A DNA stretch of 40,138 bases from Burkholderiaceae bacterium (GTDB taxonomy: Bacteria; Pseudomonadota; Gammaproteobacteria; Burkholderiales; Burkholderiaceae_C), in NCBI GenBank assembly GCA_014879655.1, contig JACSRS010000126.1, positions 1-40,138 of the forward strand, written 5' to 3'. Positions 14,732-23,324 of the stretch are shown one piece after another. Position numbers and translations under genes: made by a program. Below the pieces are notes generated by a model. The model was not told the origin of the DNA and did not search any database. It saw only the letters and a program-made list of their open reading frames with translations. The stretch's first letter is position 1. Every line of letters starts with the position of its first letter.

Positions 14732-17422
14732 TCACAGCGGGTGGCTGACGAGCCGGAAATCCGGATCGTCCGGGTAGGCCTTGATGGCAAAGCCCAGGCT
14801 TTTCATCAGCTTGAGCATGCCGGGGTTGTTGGTCAGCACCAGACCCTCGATTTCAGCCAGCCCCTTTTCGCGCGCCACGTCCATGATGCTGAGCATCAGC
14901 CGCGCGCCCAGCCCGCGGCCGCCAAAGTCATCGGCCACGACCAGCGAGAACTCGCAGCTGGCGCTGTCGGGGTTGGTGATGTAGCGCGAGACGCCCACGA
15001 TGCGCTCGGTCTCGACCATCTCGCTGTCGTCGCCGGGCTTGCGCTCTTTGTAGACGGCGACCAGCGCCATCTCGCGGTCGTAGTCGATCAGCGTGAAGCG
15101 CGACAACATCGACGGCGGCAGTTCGGTCAGCGACGAGACGAAGCGGAAATACCGGCTCTCCTGCGACAGGCTGCGCACCAGCGCCTGCAGCATGTTGGCG
15201 TCATCCGGGTGGATCGGCCGCACCACGTACTGGCCACCGCCGCGCATGGGCCAGACCTGCTCGTGCTGCGCCGGGTACGGCAGGATGGCGAGGTGGTTGT
15301 AGTTGTGGGCGCCGCCGCTTTGCGCCTGCGGCGCGTTGTCGATGACGATGCGGGCATCGACCGCCACGGCGCCGCGTTCGTCGACGATGATGGGGTTGAT
15401 GTCCATCTCGCGCAGCTGCGGCAGCTCGCACACCATCTCCGACACGCGCAGCAGCACGTGTTCGAGCGCCTCGCGGTTGATCGCGGTGGCGCCGCGCCAG
15501 TTGCCCAGCGTTTCGGCCACGCGGGCGCGCTCGATCAGCCGGCGCGCCAGGAACTGGTTCAGCGGCGGCAGCGCCATGGCGCGGTCGTTGATCAGCTCGA
15601 TCATCGTGCCGCCGGCGCCGAAGGCGATCACCGGGCCGAACGGGTCGTCGGTGACGAGACCGATGTAGATCTCGCGTCCGCGCTTGTGGCGCGCCATGTT
15701 CTGGATCGTCACGCCGTTGATGCGCGCATCGGGCTGGTTGCGCGCCACCGTCTGCATCATGTCGTTGTAGACGTCGCGCACGCCGACGGCGTTCATCACG
15801 TTCAGCGCCACGCCGTTGACGTCGGACTTGTGGCTGATGTCGGGCGAGTCGATCTTCAGCGCCACCGGGTAACCCAGCTGCGTGGCAATCATCATCGCCT
15901 CGTTGGCGCTGCGGGCCAGAATGGTCTGCGTCACCGGGATGTGGAAGGCCGACAGCAGCGCCTTGGACTCCATCTCGGTCAATATCTTGCGCCGCTCGGC
16001 CAGCACGCTTTCGATCAGCAGGCGCGCGCCTTCGATGTCGGGTTTGGCCAGTGCCGACAGGGGCGGCGGCGTCTGCTGCAGCAACTGCTGGTTCTGGTAG
16101 AACATGGCGATGTTGCCGAACGCGCCCACTGCCGCCTCGGGCGTGCGGAAGGTGGGAATGGCGGCGGCGTTGAGAACGTCGCGCGCGCTGCCCACCGAAG
16201 CGTCACCCATCCAGCAGGTCAGCAGCGGCTTGGCCATGCGCGGTTTCAGATCGGCCAGTGCCTGCGCAACGGCTGCTGCATCACAACCGGCCTTGGGCGA
16301 ATGGATGACCAGCACGCCGTCGATCTGACGCTCCTGGCTGGCAGCTTCCACCGACAGTTTGTAATGCTCGGGCGTGGCTTCTTCCGACACATCGATCAGG
16401 TCGCAAAGCGACGCCAGCGGCGGCAGTTTCGCCTTCAGCGCCGTGGCGGCTTCGGGCGAGAGCTGGCCCAGCTCCAGATGGATCTCGCTGACCCAGTCGG
16501 CTGCCAGCACGCCGGGGCCGCCGCCGTTGGTGACGATGGCCAGGCGCCGGCCCACCGGCCGGTAGCGCGACGCCAGGCATTTGGCGGCCGAGAACAGTTC
16601 CACAAACGAACGCACCCGCACCGCACCGGCGCGGCGCAGCGCCGCTTCAAACACGTCGTCGCTGCCGACGATGGCCCCCGAATGCGTCTGCGCCGCCTTG
16701 TTGCCCGCCTGCTTGCGGCCGGACTTGAGAATGACGACCGGCTTGGCGTTGGCGGCCGCGCGCAGCGCGCTCATGAAGCGGCGCGCGTTGGAGATGCCTT
16801 CCAGATAGACGACGATGCTGTGCGTTTGCGCATCACTGGCCAGAAAATCGAGCACTTGCGCCACATCCACCGCGGTATTGGGGCCGAGTGAAACGACGGT
16901 GGAAAAGCCCACCGCGTTCTGGCTCGCCCAGTCCAGAATCGACGACGTGAGCGCGCCGGACTGCGACACGAGCGCCAGCGGGCCGGGCGCGGCCAGCACG
17001 CCGGCCACGCTGGCATTCAGACCGGTGCGCGGGCGCTGGAAGCCCAGGCTGTTGGGCCCCAGCAGATGGATGCCATGGCGTCTCGCCACACGCTGCAACT
17101 CGCCGGAGAGTACGGCGTCAACCCCGCTGGAGATGATCAGCGCAGCGCGGCACTTGATGCGACTGGCCACTTCCAGCGCGTTGGCCAGTTCGTCGTTGGG
17201 CAGCGCAATGATGGCCAGATCGGCGCGCGTCTGCGCCAGGTCGGCCAGCGTGCCGGTTCGGTGAATGTCCAGAAAAACCAGCGTGCCGTTGAAGCGCTGG
17301 GCCCGCAGGGCGGCGGCCAGCGCCACCGCCTGCGGCGTCTGTTCGTCAGGGTGGTCCAGCTTGCCGGCAATGACGGCAATGGACTCGGGCATGAAAAGCG
17401 GGGTGAGGTAGTGTTTGTCCAT
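14732..17422 (-). CDS. PatZ-type protein lysine acetyltransferase (acyl-CoA synthetase-like plus GNAT)
   Basis: 896 residues: an ADP-forming acyl-CoA synthetase-like body fused to a GNAT domain, the architecture of Pat/PatZ enzymes that acetylate and inactivate acetyl-CoA synthetase and other proteins. The CoA-binding domain (about 1-130) shows LLGPNSLGF. Succinyl-CoA-synthetase-like domains carry LVSQSGALTSSILDWA and QTHSGAIVGSD. An ATP-grasp-type region (about 490-700) has YPVALKIDSPDISHKSDVNG and VIAFGAGGTMIELI. GNAT (about 730-890) has VRPIHPDDANMLQALVRSLS and an acetyl-CoA loop GGRGLGARLM. The start codon at 17422 has no good ribosome binding site. It lies 52 bases after the deacetylase gene, likely in one operon. 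Confidence 0.88.
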   Translation of the reverse strand: MDKHYLTPLFMPESIAVIAGKLDHPDEQTPQAVALAAALRAQRFNGTLVFLDIHRTGTLADLAQTRADLAIIALPNDELANALEVASRIKCRAALIISSGVDAVLSGELQRVARRHGIHLLGPNSLGFQRPRTGLNASVAGVLAAPGPLALVSQSGALTSSILDWASQNAVGFSTVVSLGPNTAVDVAQVLDFLASDAQTHSIVVYLEGISNARRFMSALRAAANAKPVVILKSGRKQAGNKAAQTHSGAIVGSDDVFEAALRRAGAVRVRSFVELFSAAKCLASRYRPVGRRLAIVTNGGGPGVLAADWVSEIHLELGQLSPEAATALKAKLPPLASLCDLIDVSEEATPEHYKLSVEAASQERQIDGVLVIHSPKAGCDAAAVAQALADLKPRMAKPLLTCWMGDASVGSARDVLNAAAIPTFRTPEAAVGAFGNIAMFYQNQQLLQQTPPPLSALAKPDIEGARLLIESVLAERRKILTEMESKALLSAFHIPVTQTILARSANEAMMIATQLGYPVALKIDSPDISHKSDVNGVALNVMNAVGVRDVYNDMMQTVARNQPDARINGVTIQNMARHKRGREIYIGLVTDDPFGPVIAFGAGGTMIELINDRAMALPPLNQFLARRLIERARVAETLGNWRGATAINREALEHVLLRVSEMVCELPQLREMDINPIIVDERGAVAVDARIVIDNAPQAQSGGAHNYNHLAILPYPAQHEQVWPMRGGGQYVVRPIHPDDANMLQALVRSLSQESRYFRFVSSLTELPPSMLSRFTLIDYDREMALVAVYKERKPGDDSEMVETERIVGVSRYITNPDSASCEFSLVVADDFGGRGLGARLMLSIMDVAREKGLAEIEGLVLTNNPGMLKLMKSLGFAIKAYPDDPDFRLVSHPL

Positions 17423-17474
17423 AAGGGGTTGAAAGGTGATGCGCCTGGTTGCGCGCCATCACCGTGATGAATCG

Positions 17475-18401
17475 TCAGTCGGCGCCGATCAGCACCTTGA
17501 CATGGGCAGCGACGCTGCGCGCCAGCGGGCTGAGCACATAGCCGCCCTCCAGGCTGGAGATGATGCGACCCTGGCAATGCGTGCTGGCCACCGCCATCAG
17601 CTGCTGCGTGACCCATTCGTAATCGGCCTCGACCAGGCCCAGGTTGCCCATGTCGTCTTCCCGGTGGGCGTCGAACCCTGCCGAGATGTAGATCAGTTGC
17701 GGGCGGAAGTCGTTCAGCGCCGGCAGCCATTGCTGCTCGACCGCTTCGCGGAACTTGTCGCTGCCCGAACGGCTGGGCAGGCCGACGTTGACCATGTTGG
17801 GGCCGGTCGCATTTTCGCCGGAGAACGGGTACAGGCCCTGCTCGAAGATCGAGCACATCAGCACCCGGTCGTCGCCACGAAAGATGTCTTCGCTGCCGTT
17901 GCCGTGGTGCACGTCGAAGTCGATCAGCGCCACACGTTCCAGCCCGTGCACATCCAGCGCGTGGCGGATGCCGACCGCAATGTTGTTGAAAAAGCAGAAA
18001 CCCATGGCCGCTGCGTGTTCGGCATGGTGGCCGGGCGGACGCACGCTGCAAAACGCGGTGGGCACGGTGCCGCCGAGCACCAGATCCGTCGCCTGCACGG
18101 CGGCGCCTGCGGCACGCAACGCGGCCTGCAGGGTGAACGGGTTCATGTTGGTGTCCGGATCGACGTGGTGGTAGCCCTCGCTGGGTGACGAATTGATGAT
18201 TTCCTTCACGTACAGCGCCGAATGGGCCCGCGCCAGTTGCTCCTCGGTGGCCAGCGGCGCGTCGTACGGCTGCATGTAGTCGAGCAGGCCCTTGATCAGC
18301 AGGTGATCGTTGATCGCGCCCAGCCGCTCCGGGCATTCGGGGTGGTGCGGTCCCATTTCGTGGCGGGTGCAGTCGATGTGGCTGATGTAGGCGGCGAGCA
18401 A
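17475..18401 (-). CDS. HDAC/AcuC-family deacetylase
   Basis: A zinc-dependent arginase-fold deacetylase, either of acetyl-lysine proteins or of acetylpolyamines. Active-site motifs: HHPECPERLGAI near the start, RPPGHHAEHAAAMGFCFFNN, LIDFDVHHGNGSEDIF (zinc ligands) and SAGFDAHREDDMGNL. I choose a TTG start at 18401 because AGGAG sits 5 bases before it and homology begins right there (LLAAYISHIDCTRHEMG); an ATG at 18452 would add 17 unrelated residues. 308 residues. It precedes the PatZ-type acetyltransferase, so the two may form an acetylation/deacetylation pair. The upstream intergenic region is origin-like. Confidence 0.85.
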   Translation of the reverse strand: MLAAYISHIDCTRHEMGPHHPECPERLGAINDHLLIKGLLDYMQPYDAPLATEEQLARAHSALYVKEIINSSPSEGYHHVDPDTNMNPFTLQAALRAAGAAVQATDLVLGGTVPTAFCSVRPPGHHAEHAAAMGFCFFNNIAVGIRHALDVHGLERVALIDFDVHHGNGSEDIFRGDDRVLMCSIFEQGLYPFSGENATGPNMVNVGLPSRSGSDKFREAVEQQWLPALNDFRPQLIYISAGFDAHREDDMGNLGLVEADYEWVTQQLMAVASTHCQGRIISSLEGGYVLSPLARSVAAHVKVLIGAD

Positions 18402-18539
18402 AGGAGTCTCCTGAAATCTTTTTTGGGTTCTGCGATTGCATTCTTGCCGCAAAGCGCGCCTTCAGTCTTGATTTGGAGCAATTTTGAACCCGTGGGCGGG
18501 TGGTTTTTGCGGCGCGCGGCCGGGCGGGAAGGTAAAAAA

Positions 18540-18765
18540 AGATCCGGCTGTTTCTTCTTCTATGACTTCTATATCTAAATAGTCGTAGTAGTAAAGGGAG
18601 CCTTTTTCTGTGGACAAGGGATTTTTCCTGTTTGCTGACAACGACTTGAAGACGGGAGGTCCATGTGGGTGGACGGGTTTCGCCGCTGTCGCGCCGGCAG
18701 GGACAAGTTCTGCAAAGCGGCCGGGCCTGTGGACAAGCTTGCAGTTGTGCCAGAACCATCCACAG
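18540..18765 (+). other. oriC-like region: AT-rich stretch, DnaA trios, DnaA boxes
   Basis: In a GC-rich genome, 18551-18580 is strikingly AT-rich (TTCTTCTTCTATGACTTC, then TATATCTAAAT). Next come trios TAG TCG TAG TAG TAA (18580-18594), a short G-rich stretch AGGGAGCC (18595-18602) and TGTGGACAA (18609-18617). A second TGTGGACAA is at 18728-18736 and a weak CCATCCACA at 18756-18764. This order (unwinding element, DnaA-trio, GC-rich spacer, DnaA box) is the basal unwinding layout of bacterial origins, and similar AGTAGTAGTAAGG...TGTGGA sequences precede dnaA in Burkholderiales (recollection). No dnaA, dnaN or rpmH is adjacent. The whole gap 18402-18810 is non-coding and would also hold the promoters of the two flanking divergent genes. 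Confidence 0.65.
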
Positions 18766-18810
18766 CTTTGTGCTTTGACGGCGGCAAGGCGCCCGCTTAG
18801 AGTCCGCTTC

Positions 18811-19779
18811 ATGAAACTGATCTGGAAATCGGCGCTGCTGGTGCTGGCCGGCGCGCTGTTCTTTGGCGGCGTCGGCATCTATGCGACCTGGGCGCCGGAT
18901 GTGCCGGTGCATGAACTGAAGGCGCGCTGGGCCAGGCCGCCTTCGACCTTCATCGCGGTGGACGGCCTGCAGGTGCATCTGCGCGACGAAGGCCCGCGCA
19001 GCGACGGCGCGCCGGGTACGCAGGGCAGCGCCCTGCCGATCGTGCTGCTGCACGGCACCTCGGCCAGCCTGCACACCTGGGAGGGCTGGGCCAGCGCCTT
19101 GCGCCAGGAGCGCCGGGTGGTGCGTTTCGACCTGCCGGGTTTTGCGCTGACCGGGCCGAATGCGCAGAACGATTATTCGATGCCGGTCTACGTGAAGTTC
19201 GTCATTGACACGGTGAACGCGTTGGGCATTCAGCGCTTCGTGCTGGCCGGCAACTCGCTGGGCGGACAGATCGCCTGGGCCACGGCGGCTGCGCACCCGG
19301 ACCGCGTGGCGAAACTGATTCTGGTCGACGCCAGCGGCTATGCGATTGCGCAGCGGGACATGCCGATCGGCTTCAAGCTGGCGACGATGCCGGTGGCGCG
19401 GGACCTGATGCGCGTCACATTGCCGCGCGGCGTGGTGGAAGATTCGCTGCGCAACGTCTATGGCGATCCGGCCAAAGTGACGCCGGAACTGGTCGATCTC
19501 TTTGCCGACATGACGCGGCGCAGCGGCAACCGGCAGGCACTGTCGCGCCGGCTGGAGCAGGGCTACACCGGGGATGTGGCGCAGATTCGCGCGCTCAAGG
19601 TGCCGACACTGATTCTCTGGGGCGGCCGCGACCGCCTGATTCCGCCCGACAATGCGCGCCGCTTTGAAAAGGATATTGCCGGCTCGAAGCTGGTGATGTT
19701 CGACGACCTGGGTCACGTACCCCACGAAGAAGACCCGGCCCGAACCGTGGCCGAGGTGCAGCGCTTTCTGGCGCAGTGA
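18811..19779 (+). CDS. Membrane-anchored alpha/beta hydrolase
   Basis: 322 residues. One N-terminal hydrophobic segment (about residues 5-27, SALLVLAGALFFGGVGIYAT) without an obvious cleavage site suggests an inner-membrane anchor with the hydrolase domain outside. The fold is clear: VLLHGTSASLHTWEGW (oxyanion HG), nucleophile elbow LAGNSLGGQIAW (Ser near residue 151), acid ILWGGRDRLIPP, and catalytic His in DDLGHVPHEEDP. The start at 18811 is chosen because the signal-anchor begins there; the frame is open further upstream into the origin-like region. Substrate unknown. Divergent from the deacetylase, convergent with the GST gene. Confidence 0.85.
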   Translation: MKLIWKSALLVLAGALFFGGVGIYATWAPDVPVHELKARWARPPSTFIAVDGLQVHLRDEGPRSDGAPGTQGSALPIVLLHGTSASLHTWEGWASALRQERRVVRFDLPGFALTGPNAQNDYSMPVYVKFVIDTVNALGIQRFVLAGNSLGGQIAWATAAAHPDRVAKLILVDASGYAIAQRDMPIGFKLATMPVARDLMRVTLPRGVVEDSLRNVYGDPAKVTPELVDLFADMTRRSGNRQALSRRLEQGYTGDVAQIRALKVPTLILWGGRDRLIPPDNARRFEKDIAGSKLVMFDDLGHVPHEEDPARTVAEVQRFLAQ

Positions 19780-19807
19780 AGCGCCCGTTCACCGCAAGCG
19801 CGGCGGC

Positions 19808-20512
19808 TCAGTCTGCAGCCGGAATCAGCAAGCCGCGTGCAACCGCGGGCCGGGCTTCAAACGCCTGCAGCACCGGCGGCAGGTGGGCAAAGTCGCCGAA
19901 ACCGACCAGATCCGCGGCGCCGTAGAAGCCGACCAGGTTGCGCACCCAGGGCCAGATCGCGATGTCGGCAATGGTGTAGTCGTCGCCCATGATCCACGCG
20001 CGCCCGGCCATGCGCTGATTCAGCACGTTCAGCAGGCGCCGCGCCTCGGCGGCGTAGCGGTCGCGCGGGCGTTTGTCTTCCCAGTCCTTGCCGGCAAACT
20101 TGTGGAAAAAACCCAGCTGGCCGAACATAGGTCCGACGCCGCCGATCTGGAACATCAGCCATTGCAGGGTTTCGAAGCGCCCGGCGGCGTCTGCAGGCAG
20201 GAACTGGCCGGTCTTTTCGGCCAGGTAGATCAGGATGGCGCCGGATTCGAAAAGCGCCAGCGGCTTGCCGCCGGGACCGTCGGGATCGAGGATGGCGGGG
20301 ATCTTGTTGTTCGGGTTCAGCGACAGGAAGGCCGGCGAAGTCTGCTCGTTCTGGTCAAAGCGCACCCGGTGGGCTTCGTAGGGCAGGCCGGTTTCTTCCA
20401 GCATGATCGCCGCCTTGACGCCGTTGGGCGTGGGCACCGAGTACAGCTGCAGGCGGTCGGGGTGGCGGGCGGGCCACTTGCGGGTGATGGGAAAAGATGA
20501 CAGGTCGGTCAT
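19808..20512 (-). CDS. Nu-class glutathione S-transferase / disulfide reductase (YfcG/YghU-like)
   Basis: A cytosolic thiol enzyme. 234 residues with an N-terminal thioredoxin-like domain, LQLYSVPTPNGVKAAIMLEE, whose TPNG motif marks the nu class, followed by the cis-Pro segment NPNNKIPAILDPDG and FESGAILIYLAEKTGQF. The C-terminal helical domain has GDDYTIADIAIWPWVRN (the N-capping box). Known nu-class members (YfcG, YghU) reduce disulfides and organic peroxides with glutathione. Single gene, convergent with the hydrolase. Confidence 0.9.
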   Translation of the reverse strand: MTDLSSFPITRKWPARHPDRLQLYSVPTPNGVKAAIMLEETGLPYEAHRVRFDQNEQTSPAFLSLNPNNKIPAILDPDGPGGKPLALFESGAILIYLAEKTGQFLPADAAGRFETLQWLMFQIGGVGPMFGQLGFFHKFAGKDWEDKRPRDRYAAEARRLLNVLNQRMAGRAWIMGDDYTIADIAIWPWVRNLVGFYGAADLVGFGDFAHLPPVLQAFEARPAVARGLLIPAAD

Positions 20513-20570
20513 GTGCGTCGGGTGCGGTCGGGTGGTTGTTTCAGGGAAGGGGGGTCAGCAGTTCCTGAGG

Positions 20571-20630
20571 GATATTTTCAGTATTTTTCGGCAAATTCCA
20601 GCGTCAGATGGTGCTTTTTTGCTATCGAAA
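20571..20630 (+). repeat. Dispersed repeat, copy D
   Basis: ATTTTCAGTATTTTTCGGC, then TTCCAGCGTCAGATGGTGC and TTTTTTGCTATCGAAATAG. It matches the family in both halves. It lies between the GST gene and the end of the dioxygenase gene, 14 bases from the latter's stop. Confidence 0.75.
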
Positions 20631-20643
20631 TAGATCCAATTTT

Positions 20644-21459
20644 TCATCGGTTGTTTGAGAACCGGAAGCTCGACACCGTGACCGCCCCCATGAAGCGGGG
20701 CTCGTGGTAGCTGCGGCGGGCAGCATCGTCGCCCGCGGCGCCGGCGGCAACCATCAGCGGCAGCAGGTGTTCTTCGCGCGGATGCACCACCCGCGCCGAC
20801 GGTGCCGATGTCCATTGGGTCAGCGCGGCGGCGCGCTCAGCGGCGGTTTTACCGATCAGCGTGTCGGTCAGCCATTGGTCAAAAGCCGCCGACGCCTCGT
20901 AGCCCTCGGGCCGCAGCAGGCGCAGGTTGTGGTAGCTCAACCCGCTGCCGATGATGAGCACGCCTTCGTCGCGCAGTGGCGCCAGCGCACGGCCGGCGGC
21001 CAGGTGGGCCTCGGGGTCGAGGCCGTCTTTCAGTGACAGTTGCACCACCGGCACGCTGGCGTCGGGCCAGGCCACAGCCATCGGCACGAAAGTGGCGTGG
21101 TCAAAGCCGCGTTCGGCGTCCTGCGCGGCGGCGATGCCGGCATCACCGAGCAGCGCCTGCACACGCGCGGCCAGCGCGGGGTGGCCCGGCGCCGGGTATT
21201 GCACTTCGTAGGTGTTGGGCGGGAAGCCGTAGTAGTCGTACAGCATCGGCGGGCGCGGGTGGCTGCTGGTGGTGAACTGCGGCGCCTCCCAATGCGCGGA
21301 CACCATCAGCACGGCGGCGGGCGTGGTGCCGACCTGGGCGGGCAGTTCGCGAAGCGACTGGGCCAGCAAGGCGTGGGCGTCGTGGTGCGGGCCGCTCATC
21401 CACGGCCACGGGCCGCCGCCGTGGGCGAGGTAATAGACGGGCATGCGGAGGTTTGACAT
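20644..21459 (-). CDS. LigB/DODA-type extradiol ring-cleavage dioxygenase family protein
   Basis: 271 residues of the class III extradiol dioxygenase superfamily, similar in layout to E. coli YgiD (4,5-DOPA dioxygenase). Metal-binding and active-site segments: YYLAHGGGPWPWM (first His), VLMVSAHWEAPQFTTSS (second His), GFDHATFVPMAVAWPDASVP, IGSGLSYHNLRLL, and HPREEHLLPLMVAAGAA near the C-terminus. Zn(II) or Fe(II) is used in characterised relatives. The natural substrate is not evident, as no aromatic-degradation genes flank it. Single gene. Confidence 0.87.
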   Translation of the reverse strand: MSNLRMPVYYLAHGGGPWPWMSGPHHDAHALLAQSLRELPAQVGTTPAAVLMVSAHWEAPQFTTSSHPRPPMLYDYYGFPPNTYEVQYPAPGHPALAARVQALLGDAGIAAAQDAERGFDHATFVPMAVAWPDASVPVVQLSLKDGLDPEAHLAAGRALAPLRDEGVLIIGSGLSYHNLRLLRPEGYEASAAFDQWLTDTLIGKTAAERAAALTQWTSAPSARVVHPREEHLLPLMVAAGAAGDDAARRSYHEPRFMGAVTVSSFRFSNNR

Positions 21460-21576
21460 GGCGGGGTCCGGGCAGTTGCTGACCGGGCCAGTTTAGGCCG
21501 TCCACCGTTTGTCTGCAGCGCTTGGTCTGGTCCGGCGGTGCTGGCGGCTGCACCGCCAACCGTGTGGCTGACGGTT

Positions 21577-21990
21577 TCAGCGCGCCCGGCTGGCCGGAAT
21601 GGCGTAGGTGCCGACCGCGTGCGCCACCGGCTCGGGTTCGCCTTCGGAGTAGAGACTCACTTCGCCGATAGCCAGCGTGCGGCCGACCTTCATCAGCCGG
21701 CACTCGCCGATGATGGCCTTGTCGGCCGATGGTTTGCGCAGGAAGTTGAAGTTCAGGCTGGTGGTCACCGCCATCGGCACGATGCCGATCTCGCCCAGCA
21801 GCGCCGCGTACAGCGCGACGTCGGCCACGGTCATCATCACCGGGCCCGAGACGGTGCCGCCGGGGCGCAGTTCGGCCCTGCCGATGGGGTGGCGCACGGT
21901 GGCCGCGCGGTTGCCGACCGCCTCGATGGTGCAGCGGTTCTGCGGGAACTCGATTTCCAGGAATGCGCTCAGTTCTGCCTTGGTGACCAT
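21577..21990 (-). CDS. PaaI-family hotdog-fold thioesterase
   Basis: 137 residues from the ATG at 21990, with GAGAGG six bases upstream; an ATG nine codons earlier has no ribosome binding site. The hotdog core is visible: RHPIGRAELRPGGTVSGPVMM, then the helix MTVADVALYAALLGEIG with the catalytic Asp, then VTTSLNFNFLRKPSADKAI and GRTLAIGEVSLYSEGEPEPVAHAVGTY. Such enzymes hydrolyse acyl-CoA thioesters. It may share a transcript with the GFA gene 37 bases upstream. Confidence 0.86.
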   Translation of the reverse strand: MVTKAELSAFLEIEFPQNRCTIEAVGNRAATVRHPIGRAELRPGGTVSGPVMMTVADVALYAALLGEIGIVPMAVTTSLNFNFLRKPSADKAIIGECRLMKVGRTLAIGEVSLYSEGEPEPVAHAVGTYAIPASRAR

Positions 21991-22027
21991 GAAGACCTCT
22001 CGTTCGTTGGTCGCCATTTTCCGGGAT

Positions 22028-22555
22028 TCAGCGCGGCGGGGCCGGCGGCGCCATGCGCTGGCGCGTGGCCTGCCAGGCGTCGATCTGCGGCTGGATCGCG
22101 CGCCGGCGCGCCAGGCTCTCGGCCGACCAGATCTGCGCCAGTTCGTAATAGGCCTCGAACTGCGGCACGTCCGGCGACAGTTGTACCCAGGGCTGGCGGG
22201 ATGCGACAAACACATGGGCCTGCGGCGGAAAGTCGTCCGGGTTGTCCAGCGTGCCGACGCGCACCACGCAGGTGGCCGGGCCGGCGGTGCTGTAGTGGCT
22301 CCACAACGCCACGTGGCAGCTCGGGCAGCGCGCAATTTGCTGGCCGTAGCCGCTTTGCGAGGGCGTGAGCACCAGCACGGGCTCGCCGGCAGTGAGTTCC
22401 AGGCAGGCGGATTCGATGACTGCATTGAGCGCAAACGACGCGCCGGTCTCGCGCTGGCACCAGCGGCAGTGGCAGCAGTTGACCACCAGCGGCGGGCGGG
22501 TGAGGCGGTAGCGCACGGCGCGGCAGTCGCAGCCGCCTTCAATCGGCAGTTTCAT
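22028..22555 (-). CDS. GFA/DUF636 zinc-binding family protein
   Basis: 175 residues. Zinc-binding cysteines in the family pattern: GGCDCRAVRY at residue 9, VNCCHCRWCQRETGASF near 27, and ARCPSCHVALWSHY near 77. Members were named after glutathione-dependent formaldehyde-activating enzyme, but most have no proven activity. AGGAAA precedes the ATG. The C-terminal 50 residues (QPQIDAWQATRQRM) are an extension found in many proteobacterial homologues. Same strand as the thioesterase and cupin genes. Confidence 0.88.
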   Translation of the reverse strand: MKLPIEGGCDCRAVRYRLTRPPLVVNCCHCRWCQRETGASFALNAVIESACLELTAGEPVLVLTPSQSGYGQQIARCPSCHVALWSHYSTAGPATCVVRVGTLDNPDDFPPQAHVFVASRQPWVQLSPDVPQFEAYYELAQIWSAESLARRRAIQPQIDAWQATRQRMAPPAPPR

Positions 22556-22621
22556 GGTGGTTTCCTGTCAAAAAAATGAACACGTGGCCGGTCGCAACGC
22601 GCAAGGGTTCGGCAGCCAGCT

Positions 22622-23011
22622 TCAGGGCTGGACCGACGCGACTTCTTCGGTGCGAAAGTCGGCCGGCATCACGATCTCCAGCAGTTCGACGTCTTCACTG
22701 TGTCCGACCTCGCGGTGGCGGATGCCGGGCGGCTGGTAGACGCAGGAGCCGGCGAGCAGCCGCACTGTGCCCTGGTCTTCGTACTCGAACTCGATCCAGC
22801 CTTTGAGCACGTAGACCAGCTGAAAAGTGGTGTGGTGCAGGTGAGGCTGGCTGGAAAAATCGGTGCCGGCGGCAGCCCGGATCACGTGCGCGACCACCCG
22901 GCCGTACGTGGCTTGCCGGATGCCCAGGTCTCGGTATTCGAAGAAAGAGCGCAGGCCGCGCTCGAAATGTGCATCAGCGGCGTGCGAAACGGTGAAACGG
23001 GCGCTGGACAT
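22622..23011 (-). CDS. Cupin-domain protein
   Basis: 129 residues with one cupin barrel: QPHLHHTTFQLVYVLKGWIEFEYEDQG (motif 1, His-rich with the Gly) and LLAGSCVYQPPGIRHREVGHSED (motif 2, PPG...H). The metal-binding His residues are present, so a small-molecule or metal-dependent role is possible, but the function is unknown. GGAGG lies 4-5 bases before the ATG. It is one of four small minus-strand genes in a row, with 25 bases to the DUF1330 gene. Confidence 0.87.
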   Translation of the reverse strand: MSSARFTVSHAADAHFERGLRSFFEYRDLGIRQATYGRVVAHVIRAAAGTDFSSQPHLHHTTFQLVYVLKGWIEFEYEDQGTVRLLAGSCVYQPPGIRHREVGHSEDVELLEIVMPADFRTEEVASVQP

Positions 23012-23036
23012 CGGGCCTCCTGCGGGCGGGTTCGGA

Positions 23037-23324
23037 CTAGAGACCCTCGACGCAGACCAGCCGCGCCGAACTGCATTCGTCCCGGATGGCCTTGAGCCCC
23101 TGGTAGACCGGGCCGGTGTAGAACGATTCCCACGCGGCGACCGACGGGAATTCCAGGATCACGATGCGCCGGGGCGCCCAGTCGCCCTCGTGCACCTTGA
23201 ATGCGCCGCCGCGTGCCAGGTAACGCGCGCCGGCAGCGTCGAGCGCCGGCTTCACCTGGCGCATGAAGTCCTGATAACGCTCGGCGTCGCGAATTTCGAC
23301 GTCGAAGATCACGTAAGCAGCCAT
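23037..23324 (-). CDS. DUF1330 family protein
   Basis: 95 residues, dimeric ferredoxin-like alpha/beta barrel type. Starts MAAYVIFDVEIRDAERYQDF and contains GGAFKVHEGDWAPRRIVILEFPS and AWESFYTGPVYQGLKAIRDE, the family pattern. The function of the family is not known. It heads the run DUF1330, cupin, GFA, thioesterase on the minus strand; AGGAGA lies upstream of the ATG. Confidence 0.9.
   Translation of the reverse strand: MAAYVIFDVEIRDAERYQDFMRQVKPALDAAGARYLARGGAFKVHEGDWAPRRIVILEFPSVAAWESFYTGPVYQGLKAIRDECSSARLVCVEGL

Noticed and set aside
14459-16891. Very long open plus-strand frame opposite the acetyltransferase gene
   Set aside because: His/Arg/Gln-rich composition and no family resemblance; it is the antisense shadow of a GC-rich gene.
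17137-19725. 862-codon minus-strand open frame across the origin-like region
   Set aside because: It crosses three real genes in other frames and has low-complexity Arg/Pro content; long antisense frames are usual at this GC content.
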